A DNA stretch of 64,000 bases from an uncultured Lysobacteraceae bacterium (GTDB lineage: Bacteria; Pseudomonadota; Gammaproteobacteria; Xanthomonadales; Xanthomonadaceae), in NCBI GenBank assembly GCA_902825775.1, contig CADECF010000010.1:62001-126000 (forward strand). Reading direction: 5' to 3'. Position 1 is the first letter of the stretch; each line of letters starts with the position of its first letter. The notes beneath the pieces were generated by a model. The model was given only the letters and a program-made list of their open reading frames with translations, did no database searches and was not told where the DNA came from. The translations under genes and the position numbers were made by a program. Positions 9,792 to 19,025 of the stretch are shown in pieces.

Positions 9792-11023
9792 ATTTCGCCG
9801 ATATCCTGCGCACCGCCATCTACGCGCTGCGCGGCAACTGGATGCGCAGCGCGCTGACTTCGCTCGGCGTGATCATCGGCATCGCGGCGGTGATCGTGAT
9901 GGTGTCGGTGGGGCAGGGCACGCAGGCGGAGATCGACAAGCTGGTATCGGGGCTGGGTTCGCAGCGTCTGGACATCTCGCCAGGTTCCAACCGCGGCGCG
10001 GGCGGCGTGCGCATGAGCGCGAGCAGCTTCTTCACCCTCAGCGAGGGCGATGTCGATGCGATCCGCAACGAGATTCCGGAAGTGCAATATGTCGCCGGCG
10101 CGTTGCGCGGCGGCACGCAGGTCGTGTTCGCGGAAAACAACTGGTCGAGCAACTGGCAGGGCGTGCAGCCGGACTTCTTCGACATCAACGGCTGGACCAT
10201 CGCCAACGGCGAGGGCTTCGACGCGCAGGATTACAGCAGCGCCGGCAAGGAAGTCATCCTGGGCGAAACCGTGCGCCGCGAATTGTTCGGCGAAGACAGC
10301 GGCGTCGGCCAGACGATCCGTCTGGGCCGCGTGCCGTTCACCGTGGTCGGTACGTTGGCGCCGAAAGGGCAGGGCGGCTTCGGCCAGGATCAGGACGATG
10401 TGATCATGGTGCCGCTGGAAACCGGCCGGCGCCGCTTGATGGGCATGATGGGCCTGCCGCCGAGCGCGGTGATGCAGATCGCGTTGACGGTGACAGACGC
10501 CAAGGACCTGACTTACGCGCAGACCGAGGTCGAAGCGCTGTTGCGCCAGCGCCACAAGATCAAGCCCGGTGACGACGACGATTTCACCGTACGCAACATC
10601 TCGGAGATCGTGGCCACGCGCACGCAGACCACGCGGTTGATGTCGTTGCTGCTGGGCGCGGTGGCGACGATTTCGCTGATCGTCGGCGGCATCGGCATCA
10701 TGAATATCATGCTGGTATCGGTGACCGAACGGATCCGCGAAATCGGCTTGCGCATGGCGGTCGGTGCGGGCCCGAGCGACGTACGCAGGCAGTTCCTGGC
10801 CGAGGCGATGCTGATTTCGCTGATCGGCGGCGTGATCGGCATCGCACTGGGCATCGTCGGCGCGCTGGCGGTCGGGCATTTCAGCGAACTCCCGGTCGCC
10901 TTGAACGAAAAGGTCATCGGTCTGGCGGCGGGTTTCTCGATCGCCACGGGCTTGTTCTTCGGCTATTACCCGGCGCGCAAGGCCTCGCAGCTGGATCCGA
11001 TCGAGGCGTTGCGCCAGCAGTAA
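9788..11023 (+). CDS. MacB-type ABC exporter permease
   Basis: A 411-residue FtsX/MacB-type permease. A first helix at about residues 20-42 (ALTSLGVIIGIAAVIVMVSV) is followed by a large periplasmic MacB core domain with the QGVQPDFFDINGW motif, then three C-terminal helices with LIVGGIGIMNIMLVSVTERI and GLRMAVGAGPSDVRRQFLAE, the coupling-helix signature of the family, ending PARKASQLDPIEALR. With the adaptor and ATPase it forms a mechanotransmission exporter that works with an outer-membrane TolC-type channel; no such channel gene is nearby, so one elsewhere must be shared. Likely cargo is a peptide or amphiphilic compound, but the substrate is unknown. Confidence 0.93.
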
Positions 11024-11731
11024 TCCCGATGTTTTTGTAGAGCGGGGGCTTGCCCCGCTGCTCTTGCCTTTCGTGGGTGCGAATTCATTCGCACGCTTTT
11101 CGACGAATCAAGAGCGTGCGAATGAATTCGCACCTACATTTGTAGGGCGGGCTCGTTCCGCTGCCTTTGCTTAGATCCGACGCGATCGACCCGAACGCCT
11201 CCTTTAGCGAAAATCCGCAAAAGCCACGTCACCCACTTGCTGCGAATCAAAATCTAATGCCTGCGTAAGAAGGTCAACCACGACGAAAGCATGAGCGCTA
11301 GCAAGCTTTCAGCTGGTGCGCATCACATAAGCTTCGGGCCCTTTCTTTACTCCGGGCATCCTGCCCTCCGCCCTGCGGGCCGGCTTCGCCGTTCGCGCCG
11401 CTCCTGCGGCGCAGTGGTTACTTTCTTTGGGCCAACAAAGAAAGTGACCCGCGCGCAGCGCGGAAGCTGTTTTCCAAGGCGCGAGTCGCTGCGTCATGCG
11501 CCAGCTACGTCGAGCCTGGATCCGGGCGTGCGCCGGGATGACGGCTTAAGCAAGAGCAGCGGAGCAAGCTCCGCTCTACAGAGCCAGAGCAAGTCGCTGG
11601 ATCCCCACCTTCGCGGGGATGACGGCCTAGGGCAAGAGCAACATGAGTCCCAGCTTTCGCTGGGATGACGGCTTAGAAGCAAGAGCAGCGGGGCAAGTCC
11701 CGCTCTACAAAAGCAATAGCAAAGGGCCCTG
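11024..11731. repeat. Repeat-filled intergenic region, about 700 bases, no gene
   Basis: No credible gene was found. Contents: a GTAGAGCGGGGGCTTGCCCC hairpin (11037-11066, family C); an inverted pair GGGTGCGAATTCATTCGCAC / GTGCGAATGAATTCGCACCT (11073-11137); a partial copy of a longer element at about 11340-11500 with the palindrome ACTTTCTTTGGGCCAACAAAGAAAGT; and a run of family D hairpins (GGATCC..GGGATGACGGC, 11515-11670), ending in another family C half (11683-11706). A 125-codon frame across 11291-11668 consists only of these repeats. Confidence 0.8.
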
Positions 11732-12439
11732 CTATTTGAGATGAGGCGCAACGATCCGCCGCCATAGCGCATAGCCGTCGCGATTCAGATGCAGACGATC
11801 TTCGACGAACAGCTCCGGGCGCGGCTTGCCTTCGGCGTCGAGCATCGGCGTCGCCACGTCGACGAACTCGACATGAGGCTGGCTGGCCGCTTCGGCGCGT
11901 ATCGCGGCATTGGCCTCTTGTTGCGTCGCCAACTGCGATTCGCGCGATGGACTGGGTTTGATCGACAGATACACGATGGGTGCATCGGGCAGATCGACGC
12001 GAATGCGCGCGACCAGCGCACGGAAATCGGATAGCACCTGCTGCGCCGTGCGTCCTGCATTGATGTCGTTGTCGCCGCCGTAGATCACGATCGTGCGCGG
12101 CCGGTATTGGATCGCCAGCGCGTCGACGTAATGCGCCACATCGCGCAACTGCGAACCGCCGAAGCCGCGGTTCATCGCCGGCACGCCCGGAAAATCCTCG
12201 GCCAGGGCCTCCCACAACCGGATCGACGAACTGCCGGTGAACACCACGGGCCGCTGCGGAGGCCGATGGGCCGCATCTTCGGCCGCGAATCGGGCCAGGT
12301 CGGCCGACCAATCGGCGGATGGCGGATCCAGCGCCGGCGCAGATGCCGTTGTGAGCGACGGACCGCCCGCGCAACCGGCGACCAGCGCCAAGACCCCGAA
12401 CAGGGCGATAAAAATCAGGTGCGCGGCACGCAGTCGCAT
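11732..12439 (-). CDS. SGNH/GDSL-hydrolase lipoprotein
   Basis: A 235-residue secreted lipoprotein. The signal peptide ends in the lipobox LVAGC (Cys22), so the protein is probably anchored to the outer membrane. SGNH blocks are in order: block I FTGSSSIRLW with the catalytic Ser, block II NRGFGGSQLRD with the oxyanion Gly, block III YGGDNDINAG with the oxyanion Asn, and block V EDRLHLNRDGY with the Asp-His of the triad. The family includes esterases, lipases and carbohydrate acetylesterases; the natural substrate cannot be told. It is divergent from dgkA across about 250 bases. Confidence 0.9.
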   Translation of the reverse strand: MRLRAAHLIFIALFGVLALVAGCAGGPSLTTASAPALDPPSADWSADLARFAAEDAAHRPPQRPVVFTGSSSIRLWEALAEDFPGVPAMNRGFGGSQLRDVAHYVDALAIQYRPRTIVIYGGDNDINAGRTAQQVLSDFRALVARIRVDLPDAPIVYLSIKPSPSRESQLATQQEANAAIRAEAASQPHVEFVDVATPMLDAEGKPRPELFVEDRLHLNRDGYALWRRIVAPHLK

Positions 12440-12693
12440 GGTCGGTTTCCGGCGGGGTTCCCGGGCAGTGGAACAGTCCGGTCATCGCATTGCAAACGGC
12501 ATGGCACAAGTCGCAGGGCTCGGCCTATGGCAAAATTACCGGGTTATACACAGGCCCGCCCGAGACCCTACATGCTCGACCCGACGCGGCTCGCCCTCGA
12601 GCCACCACCGCACGATCGCAGCAGCGTTGTTCCCGCGTTTCCCGTCGTTCCGGTTCTCCGTCCCGTTTCGCGGCCGGAGGCTTGATCGCGGCC

Positions 12694-13077
12694 ATGGCGG
12701 ACGAATTCGGCCACTTGCCGCGCGGCCCCGCGCGGGTGATGAAAGCGGCGGTCTGGTCGCTGCAGGGCCTGCGCGCGGCGTGGTTGCACGAGTCGTCGTT
12801 CCGGCTCGAGGTTTACCTGTTCGTGATCCTTGCGCCGATCGGCTGGTGGCTGGGCGACAGCGGCGTCGAACGCGCGCTGCTGATCGGTTCGATGCTGTTG
12901 GTGTTGAGCATCGAGTTGCTGAATTCCGCCGTCGAGGCGGTGATCGAACGCTACGGCCCCGAACACCATGAACTCGCCGGACGCGCGAAGGACATGGGTT
13001 CGGCGGCGGTGTTCGTATTGATGATGAATGTTCTGCTGGTCTGGGGCGCGATCCTCGGCCCGCGCTACCTCTTTTGA
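12694..13077 (+). CDS. dgkA: Diacylglycerol kinase DgkA (prokaryotic type)
   Basis: A 127-residue integral membrane kinase that phosphorylates diacylglycerol to phosphatidic acid, recycling lipid released during osmoregulated-glucan or LPS modification. Three helices are visible. Conserved parts are the N-terminal ALQG-like WSLQGLRAAWLHESSFRLE with its glutamate, IELLNSAVEAVIER with the catalytic Glu, and AKDMGSAAVF near the C-terminus. The start is the ATG at 12694; a GGAGG at 12676-12680 lies somewhat far upstream, and an in-frame TTG at 12682 is an alternative. The TerC gene follows after 12 bases. Confidence 0.93.
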   Translation: MADEFGHLPRGPARVMKAAVWSLQGLRAAWLHESSFRLEVYLFVILAPIGWWLGDSGVERALLIGSMLLVLSIELLNSAVEAVIERYGPEHHELAGRAKDMGSAAVFVLMMNVLLVWGAILGPRYLF

Positions 13078-13089
13078 TGTGAGAAACGC

Positions 13090-13839
13090 ATGGACCTGAG
13101 TTTCCTGGCTTCCCCGGACGTATGGCTGACGCTCGTCACGTTGAGCGCGCTCGAAATCGTGCTCGGCATCGACAACCTGGTGTTCATCTCGATCGCGGTC
13201 GGGCGGCTGCCCGAGCACCGGCGTCCGGTCGCGCGCAAGATCGGCATCGCCGTGGCCTGCGTCACGCGCATCCTGCTGCTGGTCATGCTGGCGTTCCTGG
13301 CGCGGATGGAGCGCGACCTGTTCATGCTGTTCGGCATGGGCATTTCGATCCGCGACCTGGTGCTGATCCTGGGCGGCATATTCCTGCTGGTGAAAGGCAC
13401 GCTGGAAATACGCGACTTGATCTCCGGCGGCGAGGACGAGGATCCGCGCACCACGAAATCCTCGCAGGTGTTCTGGGTGGTGATCGCGCAGATCGCGGTC
13501 ATCGATATCGTGTTCTCGCTGGATTCGGTGATCACCGCGGTCGGCATGGCGCAGCACATCCCGGTGATGGTGTTCGCGATCCTGCTGGCGGTGGCGATCA
13601 TGCTGTTGGCAGCCAATCCGCTTGGCAAATTCATCGACGAGAACCCGACGGTGAAGATGCTGGCGCTGGCCTTCATCCTGCTGATCGGCGCGGTGCTGAT
13701 CCTGGACGGCCTGTCGGTGCACGTGCCCAAGCCGTACATCTACTTCGCGATGGGCTTCTCGGTGCTGGTCGAGTGGCTCAACCTGCTGATGCGCCGCAAG
13801 GCCGCGTCGCATCACGTGCCCGGCGCCGGGCAGTGGTAG
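13090..13839 (+). CDS. TerC-family integral membrane protein
   Basis: A 249-residue protein with seven or so membrane helices, matching the TerC/Alx family. The family signature aspartates are in LEIVLGIDNLVFISI (helix 1) and DIVFSLDSVITAVGM (middle helix), with NPTVKMLALAFILLIGAVLI and MGFSVLVEWLNL near the end. Members export Mn2+ or other divalent cations, and some support metalation of secreted proteins; the exact ion here is not shown. It follows dgkA by 12 bases and is probably cotranscribed. No yybP-ykoY riboswitch could fit in the gap. Confidence 0.9.
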   Translation: MDLSFLASPDVWLTLVTLSALEIVLGIDNLVFISIAVGRLPEHRRPVARKIGIAVACVTRILLLVMLAFLARMERDLFMLFGMGISIRDLVLILGGIFLLVKGTLEIRDLISGGEDEDPRTTKSSQVFWVVIAQIAVIDIVFSLDSVITAVGMAQHIPVMVFAILLAVAIMLLAANPLGKFIDENPTVKMLALAFILLIGAVLILDGLSVHVPKPYIYFAMGFSVLVEWLNLLMRRKAASHHVPGAGQW

Positions 13840-13854
13840 AAACCCTGCTGTTCC

Positions 13855-13959
13855 TCCCCCTTTGAAAACGGGGGATTGAGGGAGATTTGCTTTCGCTGTT
13901 GCTTGGCGGACCCGGAGCAAGAGCAAATTCCCCTGTGTCCCCCCTTTTTCAAAGGGGGG
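13855..13959. repeat. Extragenic inverted-repeat element, CCCCCTTTGAAAAAGGGGG family, copy 2
   Basis: Begins CCCCCTTTGAAAACGGGGGA and ends CCCCCCTTTTTCAAAGGGGG, with inner AGATTTGCT / AGCAAATTCCC pairing. It shares both outer palindromes and the inner motif with the element at 435-567. It lies between the terC-family gene and lemA, which point the same way, and could act as a transcript end for the dgkA-terC unit. Confidence 0.8.
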
Positions 13960-14026
13960 AAAAGCGAAAGCACCGCCTTCACCTCGATACTGCACAATGC
14001 CCCGGTCTTCCCCCAGGAGCCGTGCC

Positions 14027-14650
14027 ATGCGTGCCGTTTCCCCTTTCCGCCTGATCCTGCTGACCCTGCTCGCGGTAATGCTTTCCGGTTGCGGCTATAA
14101 CCAGATCCAGCAGAAGGACGAAGCGGTCAAGGCCGGCTGGTCCGAAGTGCTCAACCAGTACAAGCGCCGCGCCGATCTGATCCCCAATCTGGTCAACACC
14201 GTGAAGGGTTACGCGGCGCACGAGCAGCAAGTGCTCACCGCGGTCACCGAGGCGCGCGCCAAGGTCAGCCAGATCAACGTCAACGCGGACGATGCCGCAT
14301 CGCTGCAGAAGTTCCAGCAGGCGCAAGGCGAACTGTCCAGCGCGCTGTCGCGGCTGATGGTGGTGACCGAAAATTATCCCAACTTGAAGGCCGACCAGTC
14401 CTTCCTGGGCCTGCAGACCCAACTCGAAGGCACCGAGAACCGGATCACGGTCGCGCGCGGCCGCTATATCCAGCTGGTGCAGGACTACAACACCTACATC
14501 CGCTCGTTCCCGCAGAACCTGGTCGCGATGATGTTCGGCTACAAGACCAAGCCGAACTTCGCCGTCGAAAACGAGCGGGCGATCCAGGAAGCGCCTGCGG
14601 TCGATTTCGGCCAACCGCAGCAGCCCGCGCAGCCGCAGCAGACGCAGTGA
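14027..14650 (+). CDS. lemA: LemA family lipoprotein
   Basis: A 207-residue LemA protein. A short signal peptide ends in the lipobox LSGC (Cys22). The mature helical-bundle domain contains VKAGWSEVLNQYKRRADLIPN, LVNTVKGYAAHE, the NYPNLKADQSFLGLQTQLEG motif and TENRITVARGRYIQLVQDYN, all characteristic, and the tail is rich in Pro and Gln. The start at 14027 has AGGAG seven bases upstream; an upstream in-frame ATG would spoil the signal peptide. LemA proteins are almost always beside TPM-domain genes, as here, but the biochemical role is unsettled. Confidence 0.92.
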   Translation: MRAVSPFRLILLTLLAVMLSGCGYNQIQQKDEAVKAGWSEVLNQYKRRADLIPNLVNTVKGYAAHEQQVLTAVTEARAKVSQINVNADDAASLQKFQQAQGELSSALSRLMVVTENYPNLKADQSFLGLQTQLEGTENRITVARGRYIQLVQDYNTYIRSFPQNLVAMMFGYKTKPNFAVENERAIQEAPAVDFGQPQQPAQPQQTQ

Positions 14651-14662
14651 TCTGAGCGGCAG

Positions 14663-15577
14663 TTGAAGGCCGTGGCATCGCGCAGGCCCGCGTTCGGATG
14701 GGCGGCAGCGTTCGCGCTGCTGCTCGCGTGCGCCTTGCCGTTCGTGGCGCTTGCCCAGCAGGCCGCGATTCCGTCGCTGACCTCGCCGGCGATCGACACC
14801 ACCGGCACGCTTACCGCCGCGCAGAAGCAGCAGATCGAACAACAGGCGCTGGCCCTGCAGCAACGCAAGGGCAGCCAGTTGCAGGTGCTGATGGTGCCCA
14901 CCACGCAGCCCGAAACGATCGAGCAATACGCGGTGCGCGCGTTCGAGCAGTACAAGATCGGGCGCAAGGGCGTGGACGACGCAGTGCTGCTGGTGGTGGC
15001 CAAGGACGACCGCAAGGTCAAGATAGAAGTCGGTTATGGATTGGAGGGCGCGATTCCGGACATCACCGCCGGACGCGTCATCCAGGAATACCTCGCGCCG
15101 AAATTCCGCGCCGGCGACTACGGCGGCGGCCTCATCGACGCGACCGCCGTACTGGCCAAGCTGATCGACGACGAACCGCTACCGGAGCCGATGGCCGAAC
15201 ATCGCGGAAACGGCGGCGATGGCGGCAACTGGGTATTCGCGCTGTTCGCGGCTTTCATCGTCGCCAATTTGGTGCGCGGCGTGTTCAGGCGTGCGCCGGC
15301 CGGCATCCGCGGTGTGCTCACCGGCGGCGCGGCAGGCGGCGCGGCTTGGTTGATCTCGTCGCTGCTGGGCCTGGGCATCGCGGCAGGCGTGATCGGACTC
15401 GTATACGGTTTGGTCAGCATTTCGGCGGGCCGTTTCGCGCGCGGCGGCGGCGATTGGGGCGGCTTTGGCGGAGGCGGTTTCGGGGGTGGAGGCGGCGGCT
15501 TCGGCGGCGGTGGTGGAGGCGGCTGGTCCGGCGGTGGCGGCATGAGCGGAGGCGGCGGCGCCTCGGGGAGTTGGTGA
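14663..15577 (+). CDS. TPM-domain membrane protein (YgcG family) with glycine-rich tail
   Basis: A 304-residue protein starting with TTG at 14663 behind GAGCGG. A signal peptide (to about residue 32, LAQQA) is followed by a TPM domain (TLP18.3/Psb32/MOLO-1; about 40-165) with IDTTGTLTAAQKQQIEQQA, GSQLQVLMVPTT, GVDDAVLLVVAKDDRKVKIE and VGYGLEGAIPD. Two membrane helices (about 192-208 and 225-255) lead to a tail that is mostly glycine with spaced Phe and Trp. This is the standard partner of LemA. TPM domains act as phosphatases in chloroplasts or as membrane-protein helpers; bacterial function is unknown. Confidence 0.9.
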   Translation: MKAVASRRPAFGWAAAFALLLACALPFVALAQQAAIPSLTSPAIDTTGTLTAAQKQQIEQQALALQQRKGSQLQVLMVPTTQPETIEQYAVRAFEQYKIGRKGVDDAVLLVVAKDDRKVKIEVGYGLEGAIPDITAGRVIQEYLAPKFRAGDYGGGLIDATAVLAKLIDDEPLPEPMAEHRGNGGDGGNWVFALFAAFIVANLVRGVFRRAPAGIRGVLTGGAAGGAAWLISSLLGLGIAAGVIGLVYGLVSISAGRFARGGGDWGGFGGGGFGGGGGGFGGGGGGGWSGGGGMSGGGGASGSW

Positions 15578-16083
15578 TGGCGATGTCGCTGACCCGCTTG
15601 CTGCGTCATCTGTTCGCCCGTTCGGCGCACGGCCTGTATCCGGCAGACAGCCTGCAGCGCATCGCCGAGGCGATCGCCGAAGGCGAAAACCGGCACCGCG
15701 GCGAGGTCTGTTTCGCGGTGGAATCGGCGCTGCCCGCACGCGAGGCGCTGGCGGGCCGCGACGCGCGCCAACGCGCCGGCGAAGTGTTCGGACAGTTGGG
15801 CGTCTGGGATACGGCCGCCAACAACGGCGTGCTGGTGTATCTGCTGCTGGCCGACCATCGCATCGAAATCGTCGCCGACCGCGGGCTCGAAGGCCGGGTC
15901 AGCGCCGAGCAATGGCGCGGCATCTGCCAGATGATGGAAGAACGCCTGAAAGCGGGCGAACCTGAAGCGGCCGCGGTGCGCGCCGTGGCCGCCGTGTCGG
16001 ACCTGCTGGCGGAACACTTTCCGCGCGCGGCGGGGGATGCCGATCGGAATGAGTTGCCGGATTTGCCCAGAATCCTCGGCTGA
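15577..16083 (+). CDS. TPM-domain protein, short form
   Basis: A 168-residue protein whose ATG shares a base with the TGA of the preceding gene. It is a second TPM domain without signal peptide or glycine tail: ADSLQRIAEAIAEGENRHRG, EVFGQLGVWDTAANNGVLVY with LLLADHRIEIVADRGLEGRV, and a C-terminal helix EERLKAGEPEAAAVRAVAAV. Its content matches the third gene of the lemA - TPM - TPM operons of many proteobacteria. With no membrane anchor it is presumably cytoplasmic, on the opposite side of the membrane from the first TPM domain. Confidence 0.88.
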   Translation: MAMSLTRLLRHLFARSAHGLYPADSLQRIAEAIAEGENRHRGEVCFAVESALPAREALAGRDARQRAGEVFGQLGVWDTAANNGVLVYLLLADHRIEIVADRGLEGRVSAEQWRGICQMMEERLKAGEPEAAAVRAVAAVSDLLAEHFPRAAGDADRNELPDLPRILG

Positions 16084-16112
16084 AGCTTTGCTTTTCGTGG
16101 GAGCGGCGCTTT

Positions 16113-16195
16113 TGTAGGAGCGGCTTCAGCCGCGAGCTCTTCGGGCCAGGCCGCCTCGATATGAAAAGCTCGCGGCTGAAGCCGCTCCTACAAAA
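16113..16195. repeat. Paired REP-like element (family A, TTCAG type)
   Basis: Arms GTAGGAGCGGCTTCAGCCGC and GCGGCTGAAGCCGCTCCTAC; the outer positions differ from the usual GTGGGAG, but both arms carry the same change (GTAGGAG with CTCCTAC). It lies between the TPM operon and lgt. Confidence 0.9.
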
Positions 16196-16281
16196 AGCCG
16201 TCTCACAGGAGAGGCCGCGCCTACAAAAAGCACCGCCTCGGGCACAATAGGGGCATCGCGAACGAGACCTAAGCCTGCCTG

Positions 16282-17169
16282 ATGATCGTCCTGCACCAGA
16301 TCGACCCGATTGCCTTATCCCTGGGACCGCTGCAAGTCCACTGGTACGGCATCATGTACCTGCTCGGCTTCGCCGCCGCCTGGTTCCTGGGCCGCAGCCG
16401 CATCCGCGCCGGCCGTCTGCCGGGCGTGGACACCAACGCATACGGCGACCTGATGTTCTACGCGATGCTCGGCGTGGTGCTGGGCGGACGCATCGGTTAC
16501 GTGCTGTTCTACAGCTTCGGGGCTTTCCTCGAAAATCCGCTGATGCTGTTCAAAGTCTGGGAAGGCGGGATGAGCTTCCATGGCGGCTTGCTCGGCGTAT
16601 TCGCCGCGGTCGCGTGGTGGGCGCGGCGGCATCGCCTGCATGTATTCGATGTGGTCGACTTCATCGCGCCGCTGGTGCCGCCGGGCCTGGGTTTCGGCCG
16701 TCTGGGCAATTACATCGGCGGCGAGTTGTGGGGCAAATACACGCAGGCCGGTTGGGGCGTGATCTTTCCGCGCGCCGAACGCGAACTTGCCGGCCTGGAT
16801 GCGGCGCAGTTGCAGGCGCAATACGCCAGCGGCGCACTGGATCATTTCGCGCGGCATCCGTCGCAGCTCTATCAAGCGACGCTGGAAGGCTTGGTGCTGT
16901 TCTGCGCGCTGTGGTGGTTCTCGCGCCGGCCGCGGCCGCGCTATGCCGTCGCCGGATTGTTCGCGCTGCTGTACGGCTTGTTCCGTTTCGCGGTCGAATT
17001 CGTACGCGTTCCGGACGAGCAGCTCGGCTATCTGGCCTTCGGCTGGCTGACCATGGGCCAGGTGCTGAGCCTGCCGCTGGTCGCGCTGGGCCTGTTCTGG
17101 CTGTGGCGTTCGCACAACGCGCCGACGCTGCAGCCGCAGCCCGCGCCGCAAACCGACAAGGCCGGCTGA
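16282..17169 (+). CDS. lgt: Prolipoprotein diacylglyceryl transferase
   Basis: A 295-residue inner-membrane enzyme with about seven helices that transfers diacylglycerol from phosphatidylglycerol to the lipobox cysteine of prolipoproteins, the first step of lipoprotein maturation. The signature [17 protein letters not shown] lies near residue 135, HGGLLG is the conserved periplasmic histidine/glycine motif, [17 protein letters not shown] is the family's arginine-bearing segment, and [13 protein letters not shown] is the C-terminal block. The stop overlaps the thyA start, the common lgt-thyA arrangement. Several lipoproteins in this window would be its substrates. Confidence 0.96.
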   Translation: MIVLHQIDPIALSLGPLQVHWYGIMYLLGFAAAWFLGRSRIRAGRLPGVDTNAYGDLMFYAMLGVVLGGRIGYVLFYSFGAFLENPLMLFKVWEGGMSFHGGLLGVFAAVAWWARRHRLHVFDVVDFIAPLVPPGLGFGRLGNYIGGELWGKYTQAGWGVIFPRAERELAGLDAAQLQAQYASGALDHFARHPSQLYQATLEGLVLFCALWWFSRRPRPRYAVAGLFALLYGLFRFAVEFVRVPDEQLGYLAFGWLTMGQVLSLPLVALGLFWLWRSHNAPTLQPQPAPQTDKAG

Positions 17170-17963
17170 TGCGCCAGTACCTCGACCTGCTGCGCCACGT
17201 CCTGGAGAACGGCACCGAGAAAGGCGACCGCACCGGCACCGGCACGCGCAGCGTCTTCGGCTGGCAGCTTCGTTTCGATTTGAACGAAGGCTTCCCGCTG
17301 GTCACCACCAAGAAGCTGCACCTGCGCTCGATCGTGCACGAACTGCTGTGGTTCCTGCGCGGCGAAACCAATATCGCGTACCTGAAAGAAAATAAAGTTT
17401 CGATCTGGGACGAATGGGCGGACGAAAGCGGCGAGCTCGGCCCGGTGTACGGCAAGCAATGGCGGCGCTGGGCGGCACCCGGCGGCCGCGAGATCGACCA
17501 GATGCGTTGGGTGGTGGACGAGATCAAACGCAATCCGGATTCGCGGCGCCTGATCGTCAGCGCCTGGAACGTGGCCGACCTGCCGGACATGGCGCTGATG
17601 CCCTGCCATACGATGTTCCAGTTCTACGTCGCCGACGGAAAATTGAGCTGCCAGCTGTACCAGCGCAGCGGCGACATCTTCCTCGGCGTGCCGTTCAACA
17701 TCGCCAGTTACGCCTTGTTGACGCACATGGTCGCGCAGGCGACCGGTCTGGGCGTCGGCGATTTCGTGCATACGCTCGGCGATGCTCATCTCTATTCGAA
17801 TCATTTCGACCAGGCGCGCGAACAGTTGTCGCGAGCGCCGCGTGCTCTGCCCAAACTCGTGCTCAATGCGGAAGTGAGCGACCTGTTCGCGTTCGCGTAC
17901 GACGATATCGCGATCGAGGGTTACGATCCGTTGCCGGCGATCAAGGCGCCGGTGGCCGTTTGA
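17169..17963 (+). CDS. thyA: Thymidylate synthase
   Basis: A 264-residue enzyme that converts dUMP to dTMP using methylene-tetrahydrofolate, producing dihydrofolate. The catalytic cysteine is Cys146 in [12 protein letters not shown], the same number as in E. coli. Other fixed parts are [56 protein letters not shown] and the C-terminal IKAPVAV. Start and lgt stop share an ATGA overlap. folA, which regenerates tetrahydrofolate from the product dihydrofolate, is 1 kb downstream on the same strand. Confidence 0.97.
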   Translation: MRQYLDLLRHVLENGTEKGDRTGTGTRSVFGWQLRFDLNEGFPLVTTKKLHLRSIVHELLWFLRGETNIAYLKENKVSIWDEWADESGELGPVYGKQWRRWAAPGGREIDQMRWVVDEIKRNPDSRRLIVSAWNVADLPDMALMPCHTMFQFYVADGKLSCQLYQRSGDIFLGVPFNIASYALLTHMVAQATGLGVGDFVHTLGDAHLYSNHFDQAREQLSRAPRALPKLVLNAEVSDLFAFAYDDIAIEGYDPLPAIKAPVAV

Positions 17964-18460
17964 GCGACGTCGCTGCCGCGATAACGTTCGAGCGCGACGA
18001 TGCGTATTTGCGCGAGCACTACTTGCAATGGCTAATCTTCCGCAGCAGTGGACAACGGTGGCTGACACTCGCCGCACCGTTTTTGATCGCGTTCTGCGCA
18101 TGGGTTTTGGTGGCTGAGCCGGAAGGCGGTTCCGCGAAAATGTCGGCAGTGATCTTGATGGCGATCGGCGCGTATCAGCTGTTGCTCGCTCCCGTGATCC
18201 AGTATCGACGTTGGCGAAGAACCGTCCTGAAGGGTCGGTCGAAATTGCCAGATCTAAGCCTGGAAGTGCGTGATGGCGTATTGCTCTTTGGAGCGGATGC
18301 CGGAAGTGAGCTCGTCGAGATCAAGAGCGCCGTGCGGGTATGGCGCGGCAGTTTTCTCTATTTTGATGGCCTATCGGGTAAGCACATATACCTTCCCGAT
18401 CGCTGGGCGGCGCGCGAGGATGTGCAATCGTTGTTGGGCGATTGGGCCAAATCGGCTTAG
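17960..18460 (+). CDS. YcxB-like membrane protein
   Basis: A 166-residue protein that most likely starts at the TTG at 17960, overlapping the thyA stop codon. Two adjacent hydrophobic segments (about residues 34-52 and 62-80) are followed by a cytosolic beta-rich domain with [43 protein letters not shown] and [12 protein letters not shown], the pattern of YcxB-like C-terminal domains. The function is unknown. Codon use is slightly less GC-rich than its neighbours. The low-frequency start codon and overlap suggest coupled, low-level expression. Confidence 0.7.
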   Translation: MSDVAAAITFERDDAYLREHYLQWLIFRSSGQRWLTLAAPFLIAFCAWVLVAEPEGGSAKMSAVILMAIGAYQLLLAPVIQYRRWRRTVLKGRSKLPDLSLEVRDGVLLFGADAGSELVEIKSAVRVWRGSFLYFDGLSGKHIYLPDRWAAREDVQSLLGDWAKSA

Positions 18461-18587
18461 CGTGGTCGGTGCCATGCGGATCGCTCGCGTTCGTCCCGCG
18501 GCCGTGTGCGTTGGCCCCTCGTTTCTGGCTATCGAGTGCATTGCAAGGTCGAATGGGCGCTGGCACAACCGCTGTCGAGGAGCGCCC

Positions 18588-19025
18588 ATGACTATATCCA
18601 CCCTGCATGACGAGATCGAGCGGCGCCTGGCAGGGCTCGACGACGTAGGGTTGCTGATACTTCGCGCCGTCATGGGCGGGCACCTGATCTTCATGACCCA
18701 GGACAACGTGTTCTCCTGGACGCGAATGCTCGAATTCCGCGACTTCCTCGCCCAATTCGGTTTCCCGTTTCCGTTGTTCTGCGCGGTGCTGTCGGTGGCC
18801 GGACAGTTCGGCGGCGGCCTGGCGCTGGTGCTCGGGCTCTGCACGCGTTTCGCAGGCGCGATCGTCGCGTTCAATTTCGTCGTCGCGATCGTCATGGTCG
18901 ATTCGAAACAACCCTATCCAGCTGCGTTCGCAGCGCTCGCTTTGGCCGCAGCGGGCCTATGCCTGATGTTCACCGGTGCGGGCCGCTATTCGCTGGATCG
19001 AAGTTGGCGCAGAATAATGCGATGA
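18588..19025 (+). CDS. DoxX family membrane protein
   Basis: A 145-residue protein with four predicted helices of the DoxX/YphA type: LLILRAVMGGHLIFMTQDNV, a middle stretch FGFPFPLFCAVLSVAGQFGG, LALVLGLCTRFAGAIVAFNF, and a final hydrophobic segment ending FTGAGRYSLDR, the family's usual closing motif. GAGGAG at 18577-18582 fits the ATG at 18588. The stop overlaps the folA start by four bases. DoxX proteins are inner-membrane proteins linked to quinol or redox functions in some species; no specific role can be assigned here. Confidence 0.85.
   Translation: MTISTLHDEIERRLAGLDDVGLLILRAVMGGHLIFMTQDNVFSWTRMLEFRDFLAQFGFPFPLFCAVLSVAGQFGGGLALVLGLCTRFAGAIVAFNFVVAIVMVDSKQPYPAAFAALALAAAGLCLMFTGAGRYSLDRSWRRIMR

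Noticed and set aside
11291-11668. A 125-codon open frame in the repeat region
   Set aside because: It reads only through family D and the longer repeat; the same words recur elsewhere in the window.
12440-12693. A sigma-54 promoter (TGGCAC-like box at about 12501) before dgkA
   Set aside because: The GC half is at the wrong distance from the GG, so the -24/-12 spacing does not fit.
13078-13089. A yybP-ykoY manganese riboswitch before the TerC-family gene
   Set aside because: Only 12 bases separate it from dgkA, so no riboswitch can fit.
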